From positions 4,546,001 through 4,610,000 of the forward strand of contig NZ_CP108093.1 in the NCBI RefSeq assembly GCF_036188265.1: a DNA stretch of 64,000 bases, in the 5' to 3' direction. The notes beneath the pieces are model-generated. The model was not told the origin of the DNA and searched no databases. It saw only the letters and a list, made by a program, of their open reading frames with translations. The DNA is from Streptomyces sp. NBC_00247 (lineage in GTDB: Bacteria; Actinomycetota; Actinomycetes; Streptomycetales; Streptomycetaceae). The position numbers and the translations under genes were made by a program. This document shows positions 8,130 to 17,240 of the stretch, in pieces; positions within the stretch are counted from its first letter, which is position 1; every line of letters begins with the position of its first letter.

Positions 8130-9017
8130 ATGGCCGCCGAAACACCCACCCGCACCCTGATCGCGCCCACCGAGATGAACCGGCGCGTCGGCAGGTTCCT
8201 CCACCGCTTCGTCCTCACCGCCACCCTGATCGGCTTCACCCTCGCCTTCGTCTTCCCGCTCTACTGGATGGCGTCCGGCGCGCTGAAGTCGTCGAGCGAG
8301 CTCGCCGCCCCGACCCCGACCCTCGTACCGGAGAGCTTCCACCCCGAGAGCTACACCGACGCCTGGACCCACGTCGGTCTCGGCCACTTCTTCCTCAACA
8401 CCTTCGTGCTCGCTCTCGGCGCCTGGCTCACCCAGCTGCTCATCGACGTGTCCGCCGCCTACGCGCTCTCCAAGCTGCGCCCGGTCCTCGGCAACGTGAT
8501 CCTCGGGATGATGCTGGCGACCCTGATGCTGCCGGTGTCCGCGCTGCTGGTGCCGACCTACCTCACCGTCGTCGACGTACCGATCCTGCACGTCAACCTG
8601 ATCAACACACCGTTCGCCGTCTGGCTCCCGGCGGCGGCCAACGCCTTCAACATCTTTCTGCTGAAGCGCTTCTTCGACCAGATCCCCGCCGAACTCCTCG
8701 ACTCCGCACGGATCGACGGCGCCGGCACGATCCGGGTCCTGGTCTCCGTGGTGCTGCCGCTCTCCCGGCCGGTCCTCGCCGTCGTCTCGATCTTCGCGGT
8801 CGTCGGCGTCTGGAAGGACTTCCTCTGGCCGATGCTCGTCCTCCCCGACGAGGCGAAGCAGCCCATCACGGTCGCGCTCAACCGGCTGGCGGAGTTCATG
8901 CCCGCCAACCAGCTGCTCGCCGGCATGGTCATGGCCAGCATCCCCCTGCTGGTGCTCTTCCTGATCTTCCAGCGGCACATCATCGCGGGCCTGACCGCGG
9001 GCAGCCTCAAGGGCTGA
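8130..9017 (+). CDS. Sugar ABC transporter permease (MalG-like)
   Basis: The start is ATG 8130 with GAGAGGAAG upstream, 11 bases after the first permease, giving 295 residues. The first hydrophobic segment is LIGFTLAFVFPLYWMASGAL. The permease loop reads LLDSARIDGAGTIRVLVSVVLPLSRP, the EAA-type motif of inner-membrane carbohydrate permeases with Ser in place of the usual EAA Glu. The C-terminus LTAGSLKG is typical of MalG-type subunits. It forms the second half of the translocation channel with the preceding gene. Confidence 0.92.
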   Translation: MAAETPTRTLIAPTEMNRRVGRFLHRFVLTATLIGFTLAFVFPLYWMASGALKSSSELAAPTPTLVPESFHPESYTDAWTHVGLGHFFLNTFVLALGAWLTQLLIDVSAAYALSKLRPVLGNVILGMMLATLMLPVSALLVPTYLTVVDVPILHVNLINTPFAVWLPAAANAFNIFLLKRFFDQIPAELLDSARIDGAGTIRVLVSVVLPLSRPVLAVVSIFAVVGVWKDFLWPMLVLPDEAKQPITVALNRLAEFMPANQLLAGMVMASIPLLVLFLIFQRHIIAGLTAGSLKG

Positions 9018-9104
9018 CCCGCGCGCCACCGGTCCCTTTCGCGAGCACCCACCCCCTCACCCCCGCACGTCCAGGGACCCCACCCACAGGAAGGACACAC
9101 CGCT

Positions 9105-12047
9105 GTGTCTCCTGCACCACGCCGGCGCTCCCGCGCCGCACGTCTCGTCGTCCCCCTGCTCCTGTCCATGCTCGGCGCCCTGCTGCTCGGCGCCACCTCC
9201 GCGACCACCGCCCAGGCCGCCACCACCGCGCTGGAGGCCGAATCGGCCCAGCTCACCGGGGGTGCGGCGGTCTCCACCGAGCACTCGGGATACACCGGGA
9301 GCGGCTTCGTCGGCGGGTTCACCGACGCCCACAAGGGCGCCGCGTCCGTCTCCTTCCCGGTCCAGTCGTCCGCCGCCGGGGCCGGTTCCCTCGCGCTGCG
9401 GTACGCCAACGGGACCGGCGCCGCGATGACGCTGAGCCTCTACGTGAACGGGTCGAAGGTCCGCCAGATCAGCCTCGCCCCCACGGCGGACTGGGACACC
9501 TGGTCCACCCGTGAGGAACAGGTGACGTACGCGCAGGGCGCGAACACCGTCGCCTTCACGTTCACCACCGCCGACACCGGCAACGTCAACCTCGACTCCC
9601 TCACCGCCACCACCGGTACGGGTACGGGCACCGGCACCGGCACCGGCTCCTCCGGCCTGGAGGCCGAATCGGCCCAGCTCACCGGGGGTGCGGCGGTCTC
9701 CACCGAGCACTCCGGTTACACCGGGAGCGGCTTCGTCGGCGGGTTCACCGACGCCCACAAGGGCGCCGCCTCCGTCACCTTCTCCGTCCCCTCCGCCCTC
9801 GCCGGCACCGGCTCCGTCTCGCTGCGGTACGCCAACGGGACCGGCGCCGCGATGACGCTGAGCCTCTACGCGAACGGGTCGAAGGTCCGCCAGATCAGCC
9901 TCGCCCCCACGGCGGACTGGGACACCTGGTCCACCCAGGACGAGCAGGTGACCTACGCGAAGGGCACCAACACCGTCGCGCTCACCTTCACCACCGCCGA
10001 CAGCGGCAACGTCAACCTCGACAGCCTCACCGCCACCACCCCGACCCAGACCACTCCGGTCACCCTGACCCACCAGGCCGAGACCGCGTTCGTCTCGGGC
10101 GGTGCGGCCACGGCCTCCGCCGTCAGCGGCTACGAGTCCACCGGCTACCTCACCGGCTTCACCACCACCGGCGCCCGCGCGGTCCTCGCGGTGAACGCCC
10201 CGTCCGCCGCCACCTACCCGCTGGTGCTGCGCTACCGCACCCCGAACGCCACCGCCGCGACCGTCACCCTGCTCGCCAACGGCACCAAGGTCCGCGTGCT
10301 CACCCTGCCCGCGACCTCCGGCGCCTGGTCCACCGCGACCACCGACGTGCCGCTGCGCGCCTCGCTCAACCACCTCACGCTGCGCACCGCCTCCGGCGAC
10401 AACGGCAACCTCCAGCTCGACGGCGTCACCGTCACCGGCTCCACCCCGAACGCCGTGCGCGGCGCGACCCTCCCGTACACGGCGTACGAGGCGGAGGCGG
10501 GGTCCACCAACGCGAGCACCACCGGCCCGGACCGCACCTACCTGACCGTGGCCTCCGAGGCGTCCGGCCGCCGGGCCGTGGTGCTCGACCAGACCGGCGA
10601 GTACGTGCAGTTCACCCTGACCCAGCCGGCCGACGCGCTGACCCTGCGCTACTCGGTGCCGGACAACGCGGCGGGCACCGGCGCCGCCTCCACGCTCAGC
10701 GTCTACGCCAACGGCACCCAGGTCCGCGACCTGGGCCTCAGCTCCGCATACAGCTGGGTCTACGGCGGCTACCCGTACACCAACACCCCCTCCCAGGGCT
10801 CCGGGCACCACTTCTTCGACGAGACCCGCACCCTCACCGGCCACCTCGCCGCGGGCACCGTACTGAAGTTCCAGAAGGACGCCGGCGACACCGCCGCCTC
10901 CTACACGCTGGACCTCGTCGAGACCGAGGCGGTCCCGGCCGCCCTGGCCGTGCCGTCCACCGGCTTCGTCTCCGCCACCACCCTCGGCGTCACCCCGGAC
11001 GACTCCACCGACGACACCGCCGCCCTCAACGCGGCCGTCGCCACGGCCACTTCGCAGGGCAAGGGGCTCTGGCTGCCCGCCGGCACGTACGACATCTCCG
11101 GGCACGTCGACCTCGCCGGGGCCGACCTGCGGGGCGCCGGGCAGTGGTACACCGTACTGCGCGGCAAGAACGGCAAGGGCGGGCTCTTCGGGCGCGGCGG
11201 CACCAGCAACGTCCAGGACCTCATGATCGCCGGTGACGTCCGCTACCGCGACGACGCCAACTTCGACGCCGCCGTCGAGGGCGACTTCGGCAACGGCTCC
11301 ACCCTGACGAACCTCTGGATCGAACACACCAAGGTCGGCCTCTGGATCGACGCCCCCACCACCGGCCTGTACGCAGCCGGACTCCGCATCCGCGACACCT
11401 TCGCCGACGGCGTCAACCTCCACAAGGGGACCGCCGGCACCGAGGTCTCGCACAGCAGCGTCCGCAACACCGGCGACGACGGGCTCGCCATGTTCTCCGA
11501 GGCGCAGGCCGTCAGCACCAGCGCCTTCCGCTTCGACACCGTCCAACTGCCCCTGCTCGCCAACGCCGTCGGCATCTACGGCGGTAACGCCAACCGCGTC
11601 GAGGACAACCTCCTCGCCGACACGGTCACCGGGTCCTCCGGCATCGCGATCAGCAGCCGGTTCGCCCCCGTGCCGTTCAGCGGCACCACCGTCGTGCTGC
11701 GCAACACCCTGACCCGGACCGGCGGTTACGAACCCAACTGGGCGAGCAAGCTCGGCGCCCTGTGGATCTACGCCGACTCCTCCGACATCTCCGCGCCGAT
11801 CCTGCTCCAGGACAACGCCGTCCTCGACAGCACCTACAGCGGACTTCTCGTCTCCTGGCAGAAGAACGTCGGCTCGCTCGCCGTCACCAACCTGACCATC
11901 ACCACGGCCGGTTCGTACGGCATCGAGATCAACTCCGCCGGTTCCGGATCCTTCTCCGGCACCACCGTCACCGGAGCCGCCCTCGGCGGCCTCTCCCTGG
12001 CGGGCGGCTTCACGATCAACAGGGGCTCCGGCAACACCGGCTGGTGA
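9105..12047 (+). CDS. Secreted GH87-type alpha-1,3-glucanase with tandem carbohydrate-binding domains
   Basis: The product has 980 residues and starts at GTG 9105 after AGGAAGG. A signal peptide occupies about residues 1-38. Two nearly identical CBM35/CBM6-like domains (about 43-169 and 185-311) are joined by a Thr-Gly linker. A third related domain lies at about 325-440 and a longer beta-sandwich domain at about 450-620. The C-terminal third is a right-handed parallel beta-helix. It contains Asp768 in FADGVN and Asp791-Asp792 in TGDDGLA. The D, D+23, D+24 spacing is what I recall for the three catalytic aspartates of GH87 alpha-1,3-glucanases/mycodextranases. Likely role: extracellular cleavage of fungal or bacterial alpha-1,3-glucan, feeding the adjacent ABC importer. 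Exact specificity (mutan or nigeran) is not decidable from sequence. Confidence 0.82.
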   Translation: MSPAPRRRSRAARLVVPLLLSMLGALLLGATSATTAQAATTALEAESAQLTGGAAVSTEHSGYTGSGFVGGFTDAHKGAASVSFPVQSSAAGAGSLALRYANGTGAAMTLSLYVNGSKVRQISLAPTADWDTWSTREEQVTYAQGANTVAFTFTTADTGNVNLDSLTATTGTGTGTGTGTGSSGLEAESAQLTGGAAVSTEHSGYTGSGFVGGFTDAHKGAASVTFSVPSALAGTGSVSLRYANGTGAAMTLSLYANGSKVRQISLAPTADWDTWSTQDEQVTYAKGTNTVALTFTTADSGNVNLDSLTATTPTQTTPVTLTHQAETAFVSGGAATASAVSGYESTGYLTGFTTTGARAVLAVNAPSAATYPLVLRYRTPNATAATVTLLANGTKVRVLTLPATSGAWSTATTDVPLRASLNHLTLRTASGDNGNLQLDGVTVTGSTPNAVRGATLPYTAYEAEAGSTNASTTGPDRTYLTVASEASGRRAVVLDQTGEYVQFTLTQPADALTLRYSVPDNAAGTGAASTLSVYANGTQVRDLGLSSAYSWVYGGYPYTNTPSQGSGHHFFDETRTLTGHLAAGTVLKFQKDAGDTAASYTLDLVETEAVPAALAVPSTGFVSATTLGVTPDDSTDDTAALNAAVATATSQGKGLWLPAGTYDISGHVDLAGADLRGAGQWYTVLRGKNGKGGLFGRGGTSNVQDLMIAGDVRYRDDANFDAAVEGDFGNGSTLTNLWIEHTKVGLWIDAPTTGLYAAGLRIRDTFADGVNLHKGTAGTEVSHSSVRNTGDDGLAMFSEAQAVSTSAFRFDTVQLPLLANAVGIYGGNANRVEDNLLADTVTGSSGIAISSRFAPVPFSGTTVVLRNTLTRTGGYEPNWASKLGALWIYADSSDISAPILLQDNAVLDSTYSGLLVSWQKNVGSLAVTNLTITTAGSYGIEINSAGSGSFSGTTVTGAALGGLSLAGGFTINRGSGNTGW
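9231..10036 (+). repeat. Intragenic direct repeat (two copies of a CBM-coding unit, 426-bp offset)
   Basis: The segments 9231-9610 and 9657-10036 are highly similar at the DNA level, including synonymous positions, with long identical runs around the starts of both copies. They encode the first two carbohydrate-binding domains of the glucanase. The near-identity suggests a recent duplication or ongoing gene conversion. Confidence 0.85.
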
Positions 12048-12122
12048 CACCCGACCGGGTGCGGGCCCGCGCCGCGACGCGGGCCCGCACCACCCCGCAT
12101 CCCCACAGCAAGGAGTCTCAGA

Positions 12123-13754
12123 GTGACCACCCCCTGGTGGCGGCACGCCGCGATCTACCAGATCTACGTACGCAGCTTCGCCGACGGCGACGGCGACGGC
12201 ACCGGCGACCTCGCCGGGGTCCGGGCGCGCCTGCCGTACCTGCGCGAACTCGGCGTGGACGCCCTGTGGTTCAACCCCTGGTACACCTCGCCGATGGCGG
12301 ACGCGGGCTACGACGTCGCCGACTACCGCGACATCGACCCCCTGTTCGGAACCCTCGCCGAGGCCGAGGCACTGATCACCGAGGCCCACGGACACGGGCT
12401 GCGGGTCCTCGTCGACCTGGTACCCAACCACTGCTCCGACCAGCACGTCTGGTTCCAGCAAGCGCTGGCCGCCGGACCCGGCTCACCCGAACGTGAGCGC
12501 TTCTGGTTCGTCCCCGGCAAGGGCGTGGACGGCCAACTCCCGCCCAACGACTGGAACTCCTACTTCGGCGGCCCCGCCTGGACCCGGATCACCGAGGCGG
12601 ACGGCACCCCCGGCCCCTGGTACCTCCACATGTTCGCCCCCGAGCAGCCCGACCTGAACTGGGAACACCCCGAGGTGCGCGAGGAGTTCGAGGACGTCCT
12701 CCGCTTCTGGCTCGACCGGGGCGTCGACGGCTTCCGGATCGACGTGGCGCACGGACTGGCGAAGGCGCCGGGCCTGCCCGACGTCGGCCCCGACCCGGAC
12801 ATCACCGATCTTCCGTACCAGGACTGCGCGCCCGTCCACGACATCTACCGCTCCTGGCGGAAGCTCCTCGACACCTACGACGGCGAACGCGTCTTCGTCG
12901 GCGAGGTCTGGCTCCCCAGCCCCGAGCAGTTCGCCCGCTACCTGCGCCCCGACGAGCTGCACTCCGCGTTCAACTTCGACTTCCTCTGCTGCGCCTGGGA
13001 CGCGTTGGCGCTGCGCGGGGTCGTCGACTCCACCTTCGCCGCCCACGCACCGGTCCAGGCCCCGCCCACCTGGGTGCTCTCCAACCACGACACCATCCGC
13101 CACGTCACCCGCTACGGCCGCGAGGACACCTCCTTCGACATGGGCGACAAGCGGCTGCTGGACGCCAGCGACCCGGTCCTCGGCCGCCGCAGAGGACGGG
13201 CCGCAGCCCTCCTCACCCTGGCGCTCCCCGGCGGGGTCTACGTCTACCAGGGCGACGAACTCGGCCTGCCCGAGGTGCAGGACCTGCCCGACGCGCTCCT
13301 CCAGGACCCCACCTTCGTCCGCTCGGGCGGCATCGACCGGGGCCGTGACGGCTGCCGCGTCCCGCTGCCGTGGAAGACCACCGGCACCTCTCTCGGTTTC
13401 TCCGCCGGTGACGACACCGCGTCCGCTGCCGCCGCTCCCTGGCTGCCCCAGCCGGCCGGCTGGTCCGCGCTCAGCGTGCAGGCCCAGGAGGCCGACCCCG
13501 ACTCCGTCCTCGCGCTCTACCGGACGGGCCTGGCCCTGCGCCGGGAGCTGCTGGTCGGGCTGCCCGAGTCGCTGACCTGGGTGGACGCCGGACCGGAGGT
13601 GCTGGTGTTCGACCGGGGGGAGGGCTTTCGGTGCGTGGTCAACCTGGGGGAGCGCCCGTACGAGCTGCCCGCCGGCGCGACCGTACTGCTGGCCAGTGGC
13701 GAACTGAGCGGCGGCGTGGTGCCGCAGGACACCACGGTGTGGATCACCCGCTGA
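12123..13754 (+). CDS. GH13 alpha-glucosidase
   Basis: The start is GTG 12123 after AGGAG, giving 543 residues and no signal peptide, so the enzyme is cytoplasmic. The N-terminus WWRHAAIYQIYVRSFADGDGDGTGDL is typical of the oligo-1,6-glucosidase/alpha-glucosidase branch of GH13. The four conserved regions are present: DLVPNH, GFRIDVAHG with nucleophile Asp207, FVGEVW with acid/base Glu261, and SNHD with Asp323. It is the last gene of the transport operon and probably hydrolyses imported alpha-gluco-oligosaccharides to glucose. Linkage preference (alpha-1,3 versus 1,4 or 1,6) is inferred only from the GH87-type neighbour. Confidence 0.92.
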   Translation: MTTPWWRHAAIYQIYVRSFADGDGDGTGDLAGVRARLPYLRELGVDALWFNPWYTSPMADAGYDVADYRDIDPLFGTLAEAEALITEAHGHGLRVLVDLVPNHCSDQHVWFQQALAAGPGSPERERFWFVPGKGVDGQLPPNDWNSYFGGPAWTRITEADGTPGPWYLHMFAPEQPDLNWEHPEVREEFEDVLRFWLDRGVDGFRIDVAHGLAKAPGLPDVGPDPDITDLPYQDCAPVHDIYRSWRKLLDTYDGERVFVGEVWLPSPEQFARYLRPDELHSAFNFDFLCCAWDALALRGVVDSTFAAHAPVQAPPTWVLSNHDTIRHVTRYGREDTSFDMGDKRLLDASDPVLGRRRGRAAALLTLALPGGVYVYQGDELGLPEVQDLPDALLQDPTFVRSGGIDRGRDGCRVPLPWKTTGTSLGFSAGDDTASAAAAPWLPQPAGWSALSVQAQEADPDSVLALYRTGLALRRELLVGLPESLTWVDAGPEVLVFDRGEGFRCVVNLGERPYELPAGATVLLASGELSGGVVPQDTTVWITR

Positions 13755-13784
13755 GCACCTGCCCTGCGGATACGGGCGGATACG

Positions 13785-13821
13785 GGAGGGGCGGACCGGC
13801 CGGACGGGTCCGCCCCTCCCC
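13785..13821. terminator. Bidirectional terminator between GH13 and IclR genes
   Basis: A 14-bp GC-rich stem GGGAGGGGCGGACC (13785-13798) with its complement at 13808-13821 separates the convergent GH13 (plus) and IclR (minus) genes. Confidence 0.75.
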
Positions 13822-13830
13822 CCGCGTCGG

Positions 13831-14589
13831 TCAGAGCGCCAGCGACAGCAGGACCGGCGCGGCCTGCTGGTTGAGGAGCTCGGCCGCCTCGCGCAGCCGG
13901 TAGGTGTCGGCGACCGGGAGCGACAGCGCCAGACACCCCGCCGAACCGCCCGCCGTCAGCGGGACCGCCGCACAGACCGTGCCCACCGCGTACTCCTGGA
14001 GGTCCAGCATCGGTACCGTCGCGGGGTGGTGGTCGAGCGTGGCCAGCAGCACCTTCTCGTCCGTGATGGTCCGGGAGGTGAGCCGTGCCGTCCGGTGGCG
14101 CGCGATGTGGTCGCGCCGGGCGTCCGCGTCCAACTGGGCCAGCAGACACTTTCCGACCGCGCTGGCGTGCGCCGCCGAGCGGAAGTCGACCCACTCGCTG
14201 ACCGCGGGGGTGAGCGGGCCGTCGAGCACCTGGACCACCGTGACCTCGCCGTCGACGTACCGGCTGACGTAGACCGCGGCGCCGACCGTGTCGCGCAGCT
14301 GCGCCAGGACGCGCTGGAGCCGCTCCTCCAGGGCGAGGCGACGGGTGGGGCCCGAGCCGAGGAGCAGCAGCGAGGTCCCGAGGACGTAGGCGCCGTCCGC
14401 GACCTGCTCGACGTATCCCTCGCGGCGCAGTGTCAGCAGCAGGGAGGTGAGCCGGGCAGACGGCAGTCCGGTCTCCCGCAAGATCTGTGCTTCGGTCACG
14501 CCGTCGCCGTGGTTCGAGACCGTTTCGAGCACGCGGAAGGCGTGCTGCACCGCGTGGAACGGTGCTGTTGGTTCCGGTCGCAATGTCAC
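13831..14589 (-). CDS. IclR-family transcriptional regulator
   Basis: The GTG start at 14589 gives 252 residues and has GGGCAGGGGG just upstream. Longer reading-frame extensions lack regulator features. The N-terminus holds the winged helix (HAVQHAFRVLETVSNHGDGVTEAQILRETGLPSARLTSLLLTLRREGYVEQ). The C-terminal effector domain has SAAHASAVGKCLLAQLDADAR and YAVGTVCAAVPL. It is convergent with the GH13 gene. A gap of 565 bases separates its start from a divergent racemase-superfamily gene, which may be its target. Two palindromes in that gap could be its operators. Confidence 0.9.
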   Translation of the reverse strand: MTLRPEPTAPFHAVQHAFRVLETVSNHGDGVTEAQILRETGLPSARLTSLLLTLRREGYVEQVADGAYVLGTSLLLLGSGPTRRLALEERLQRVLAQLRDTVGAAVYVSRYVDGEVTVVQVLDGPLTPAVSEWVDFRSAAHASAVGKCLLAQLDADARRDHIARHRTARLTSRTITDEKVLLATLDHHPATVPMLDLQEYAVGTVCAAVPLTAGGSAGCLALSLPVADTYRLREAAELLNQQAAPVLLSLAL

Positions 14590-15154
14590 GGTGCCCCCTG
14601 CCCAAGGTCCGACCGCAAAGCTGTGCGTCCACGATAGTGGCCAAGAAGCGCCCATGGCAGGGCTGTTGACCACTTCTTGCCCTGTCTGTGCCGTCCTGGG
14701 CTGGGACGCATTCGAAAGGCATATGCCAGAGGCATTGACAGGTCTGGCAAATGCCAGGTCACGGCGGTCCGAGGGTGTCCACATGCCGGGGGAAATCCTG
14801 TGAGGACACCAAGATTTTTCCGGCCACGCCGATTCGACCATCTGTCCCGCGTCGAACATCAGCGCCGACTTCTGGACCCCGCGGGCCGGATACCTCCCCC
14901 TCCGGCGCCTCCGCGGCGGGGAGCCGGCCGGGAGACCGGACCGCCTCGGCGGCGGGAGCCGGGGGACCGGACCGCCTCGGCGGCGGGAGCCGGGGGACCG
15001 GACCGCCTCACGGCCCGGGTGGGTGCGACGGCCGATGTCGGGAACACTGGAAGGAGAGGAAGAGACAGGGGTGACTGCGAGGCCGGTCACACCGTCCGTG
15101 TACGGCCCGCCCCTGTCCCGGACCCACTGGTCCGGGCGAAAAGGAAGGGTGGAC
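14590..15154. other. Intergenic region with palindromes and a 31-bp repeat
   Basis: I see no credible gene in this 565-base stretch. It holds GGCATATGCC (14718-14727) and TGGCAAATGCCA (14745-14756) flanking TTGACA (14735-14740), which could be the operator and promoter area for the IclR gene and the divergent gene. A GC-rich 31-bp tandem repeat follows further downstream. Confidence 0.5.
14935..15010 (+). repeat. 31-bp tandem repeat, about 2.4 copies
   Basis: ACCGGACCGCCTCGGCGG recurs with a 31-base period at 14935 and 14966, with a partial third copy at 14997. The repeat is non-coding and lies between the IclR gene and the racemase-superfamily gene. Confidence 0.75.
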
Positions 15155-15919
15155 ATGACGACCGTCGGACTTCTCTACCCGGGCGAATGCGCCGAGGACG
15201 ACTTTCCGCGGATCGAGATCACGCTGGACAGCGACATCAGACTGCCCCTGTTCCGCACCGGGATCGGTGACGACGTCCGGCACGTGCGGGCCCTGCGCGA
15301 GCTGGGCTCCGCCGAGCGACTGGACGCCGGTGTGGAGGAGCTCCGGCTGGCCGGCGCCGAGTCCCTGGTGTGGGCCTGCACGGGCGGTAGCTTCGTACTC
15401 GGCCGGGAGGGCGCCCAGGCGCAGATCTCCGCGCTGGCGCGCTCGGCCGGTCTGCCCGCCTCCAGCACGTCCTTCGCCTTCGTGCACGCCGTGGAAGAGC
15501 TCGGAGTCCGGCGGGTCGCCGTCGCCGCCACCTACCCGGACGAGGTCGCCGCCCTGTTCAGCGACTTCCTGACGGCCGCCGGCATCGACGTGGTCGCCAC
15601 CCGGGGCAGCGGGATCATCACCGGCGCCGAGGTGGCCGGCTGGGACCTGGATCTCACCCGCGAACTCGCCATCGCCGGTGACCACCCGGACGCGGAGGCG
15701 GTACTCCTCCCCGATACCGCCCTGCACACGGCGGCACACGTCACCGAGCTGGAGGAAATCCTCGGCAAGCCGGTCCTCGCGGCCAACCCGGTCACCGTCT
15801 GGGAAGGGCTGCGGCTCACCGACCGCCGCATCTGGGCCCCCGGGCTCGGCGCCCTCTTCGCCACCCGCGAGCCCCCGCTCGGCACCGTCGAACCGCGCGG
15901 TCTCGAAGTCCGCGAATGA
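15155..15919 (+). CDS. Asp/Glu racemase-superfamily protein (maleate isomerase/arylmalonate decarboxylase-like)
   Basis: ATG 15155 has GGAAGGGTGG a few bases upstream, giving 254 residues. The fold markers are MTTVGLLYPGECAEDDFPRIE, WACTGGSF with Cys75, and LPDTALHTAAHVTELEEILGKPV. In maleate isomerase-type enzymes two cysteines act, one in each half. Here the N-terminal Cys is kept, but the second position (around Thr188 in LPDTAL) is not Cys. The protein may therefore catalyse a single-cysteine reaction or have diverged. A pairing with the adjacent luciferase-like monooxygenase and IclR regulator suggests a small catabolic unit, but the substrate cannot be named. Confidence 0.7.
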   Translation: MTTVGLLYPGECAEDDFPRIEITLDSDIRLPLFRTGIGDDVRHVRALRELGSAERLDAGVEELRLAGAESLVWACTGGSFVLGREGAQAQISALARSAGLPASSTSFAFVHAVEELGVRRVAVAATYPDEVAALFSDFLTAAGIDVVATRGSGIITGAEVAGWDLDLTRELAIAGDHPDAEAVLLPDTALHTAAHVTELEEILGKPVLAANPVTVWEGLRLTDRRIWAPGLGALFATREPPLGTVEPRGLEVRE

Positions 15920-16050
15920 CGCCCGGCGCACCGGGACCCCGTCCTGTGCTCCCGTCCGCGCACCCACCGCGCCGGAATAAGCGGAGCCGCCCTCCCGTTG
16001 CACGGGTTCGATACGCATACGCATGACCAGTGGCACCGGGAGAGCGACAC

Positions 16051-17193
16051 GTGGACGAGAACCGAGGCGACGAGATCCGCGACGACGGCGACACGGCCGC
16101 CGACGGTCGGGTCGACACGGTCAGGGGGACGGCGGGCGGGACCGCCCCCGTCCCCCTGTCGGTGCTCGATCTGGTGACCGTGGGCAAGGGCAGCACCGCG
16201 AGCGAGGCGCTCCGCACCAGCGTGGACATCGTGAAGCTGGCCGAGCGGCGCGGATTCCACCGCTACTGGGTCGCCGAACACCACTCGATGCCCGGTGTCG
16301 CCTCGTCCTCGCCGGCCGTGATCCTGGCGCACCTCGCCGCCCACACCGACCGCATCCGGCTCGGCTCGGGCGGCGTGATGCTGCCCAACCACGCCCCGCT
16401 CGTCATCGCGGAGCAGTTCGGCACCCTGGAGGCGATGGCTCCCGGCCGCGTCGACCTCGGCCTCGGCCGTGCCCCCGGTACGGACGGCGCCACCGCCGCC
16501 GCGCTGCGCAGGACCGAGCGGCTGGGCGAGGGCGCCGACGACTTCCCGCAGCAGCTCGCCGAGCTGACCCGCTTCCTGGACGACGACTTCCCGGACGGCC
16601 ACCCCTACTCCCGCATCCACGCGGTGCCCGGTCCGGTGCAGGCCACCTCGGACGGCGGGGTGCAGTCGCCGGGCCGGCCGCCCGTCTGGCTCCTCGGCTC
16701 CTCCGGCTTCTCCGCCCGGCTGGCCGGCATCCTCGGACTGCCCTTCGCCTTCGCGCACCACTTCTCCGCCCGGAACACCATTCCCGCTCTGGACCTGTAC
16801 CGGGAGTCCTTCCAGCCCTCCGCCGTGCTCGACGCCCCGTACGCCCTGATCGGCGCCGCCGCTCTCGCGGCCGACACCGAGGCCGAGGCCCGCCGCCAGG
16901 TGCTCACCGGGGCGCTCAGCATGCTGCGGCTGCGCACCGGCCGCCCGGGTCTGGTGCCCACCCCGGAGGAGGCCGAGGCGCACACCTTCGGGCCGCTGGA
17001 GAGCGACTTCGTGGACGAGTGGCTCGGCAACATCGTGTACGGCACGTCCGAGCAGGTCCGCGCGGGCCTGGACGACCTGGCCAAGCGGACCGGCGCCGAC
17101 GAGCTGATGATCACCGCCAACGCGCACGGCGGCGAGGCCCGGCTGCGCAGCTACGAGCTCATCGCCGACGCGTACGGCCTGCCCACGCTCTGA
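16051..17193 (+). CDS. LLM-class (luciferase-like) flavin-dependent oxidoreductase
   Basis: GTG 16051 is chosen because GGGAGA lies seven bases before it; an in-frame GTG at 16030 lacks a ribosome site. The product has 380 residues. After an acidic leader of about 30 residues the luciferase-like TIM barrel begins (PLSVLDLVTVGKGSTASEALR). It shows RYWVAEHHSMPGVASSSPAV, RIRLGSGGVMLPNHAPLVIAEQFGTLEAM, PGRVDLGLGRAPGTD and GSSGFSARLAG, the hallmarks of the FMN-dependent alkanal-monooxygenase-like group. The substrate is unknown. It is separated from the convergent GGDEF/EAL gene by a hairpin. Confidence 0.87.
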   Translation: MDENRGDEIRDDGDTAADGRVDTVRGTAGGTAPVPLSVLDLVTVGKGSTASEALRTSVDIVKLAERRGFHRYWVAEHHSMPGVASSSPAVILAHLAAHTDRIRLGSGGVMLPNHAPLVIAEQFGTLEAMAPGRVDLGLGRAPGTDGATAAALRRTERLGEGADDFPQQLAELTRFLDDDFPDGHPYSRIHAVPGPVQATSDGGVQSPGRPPVWLLGSSGFSARLAGILGLPFAFAHHFSARNTIPALDLYRESFQPSAVLDAPYALIGAAALAADTEAEARRQVLTGALSMLRLRTGRPGLVPTPEEAEAHTFGPLESDFVDEWLGNIVYGTSEQVRAGLDDLAKRTGADELMITANAHGGEARLRSYELIADAYGLPTL

Positions 17194-17202
17194 CCCCGTC
17201 GG

Positions 17203-17240
17203 CTTTCCGGTGCCCCGTGGCGATCACGGGGCACCGGAAG
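17203..17240. terminator. Hairpin between convergent genes
   Basis: CTTTCCGGTGCCCCGTG (17203-17219) pairs with CACGGGGCACCGGAAG (17225-17240) around a five-base loop. It lies just past the monooxygenase stop and overlaps the stop codon of the GGDEF/EAL gene. Confidence 0.75.

Noticed and set aside
9057..12461. Very long minus-strand open frame opposite the glucanase gene
   Set aside because: It is the antisense of a well-supported gene. Long antisense frames are expected in GC-rich DNA, and its translation is Gly/Val/Arg-rich without any domain.
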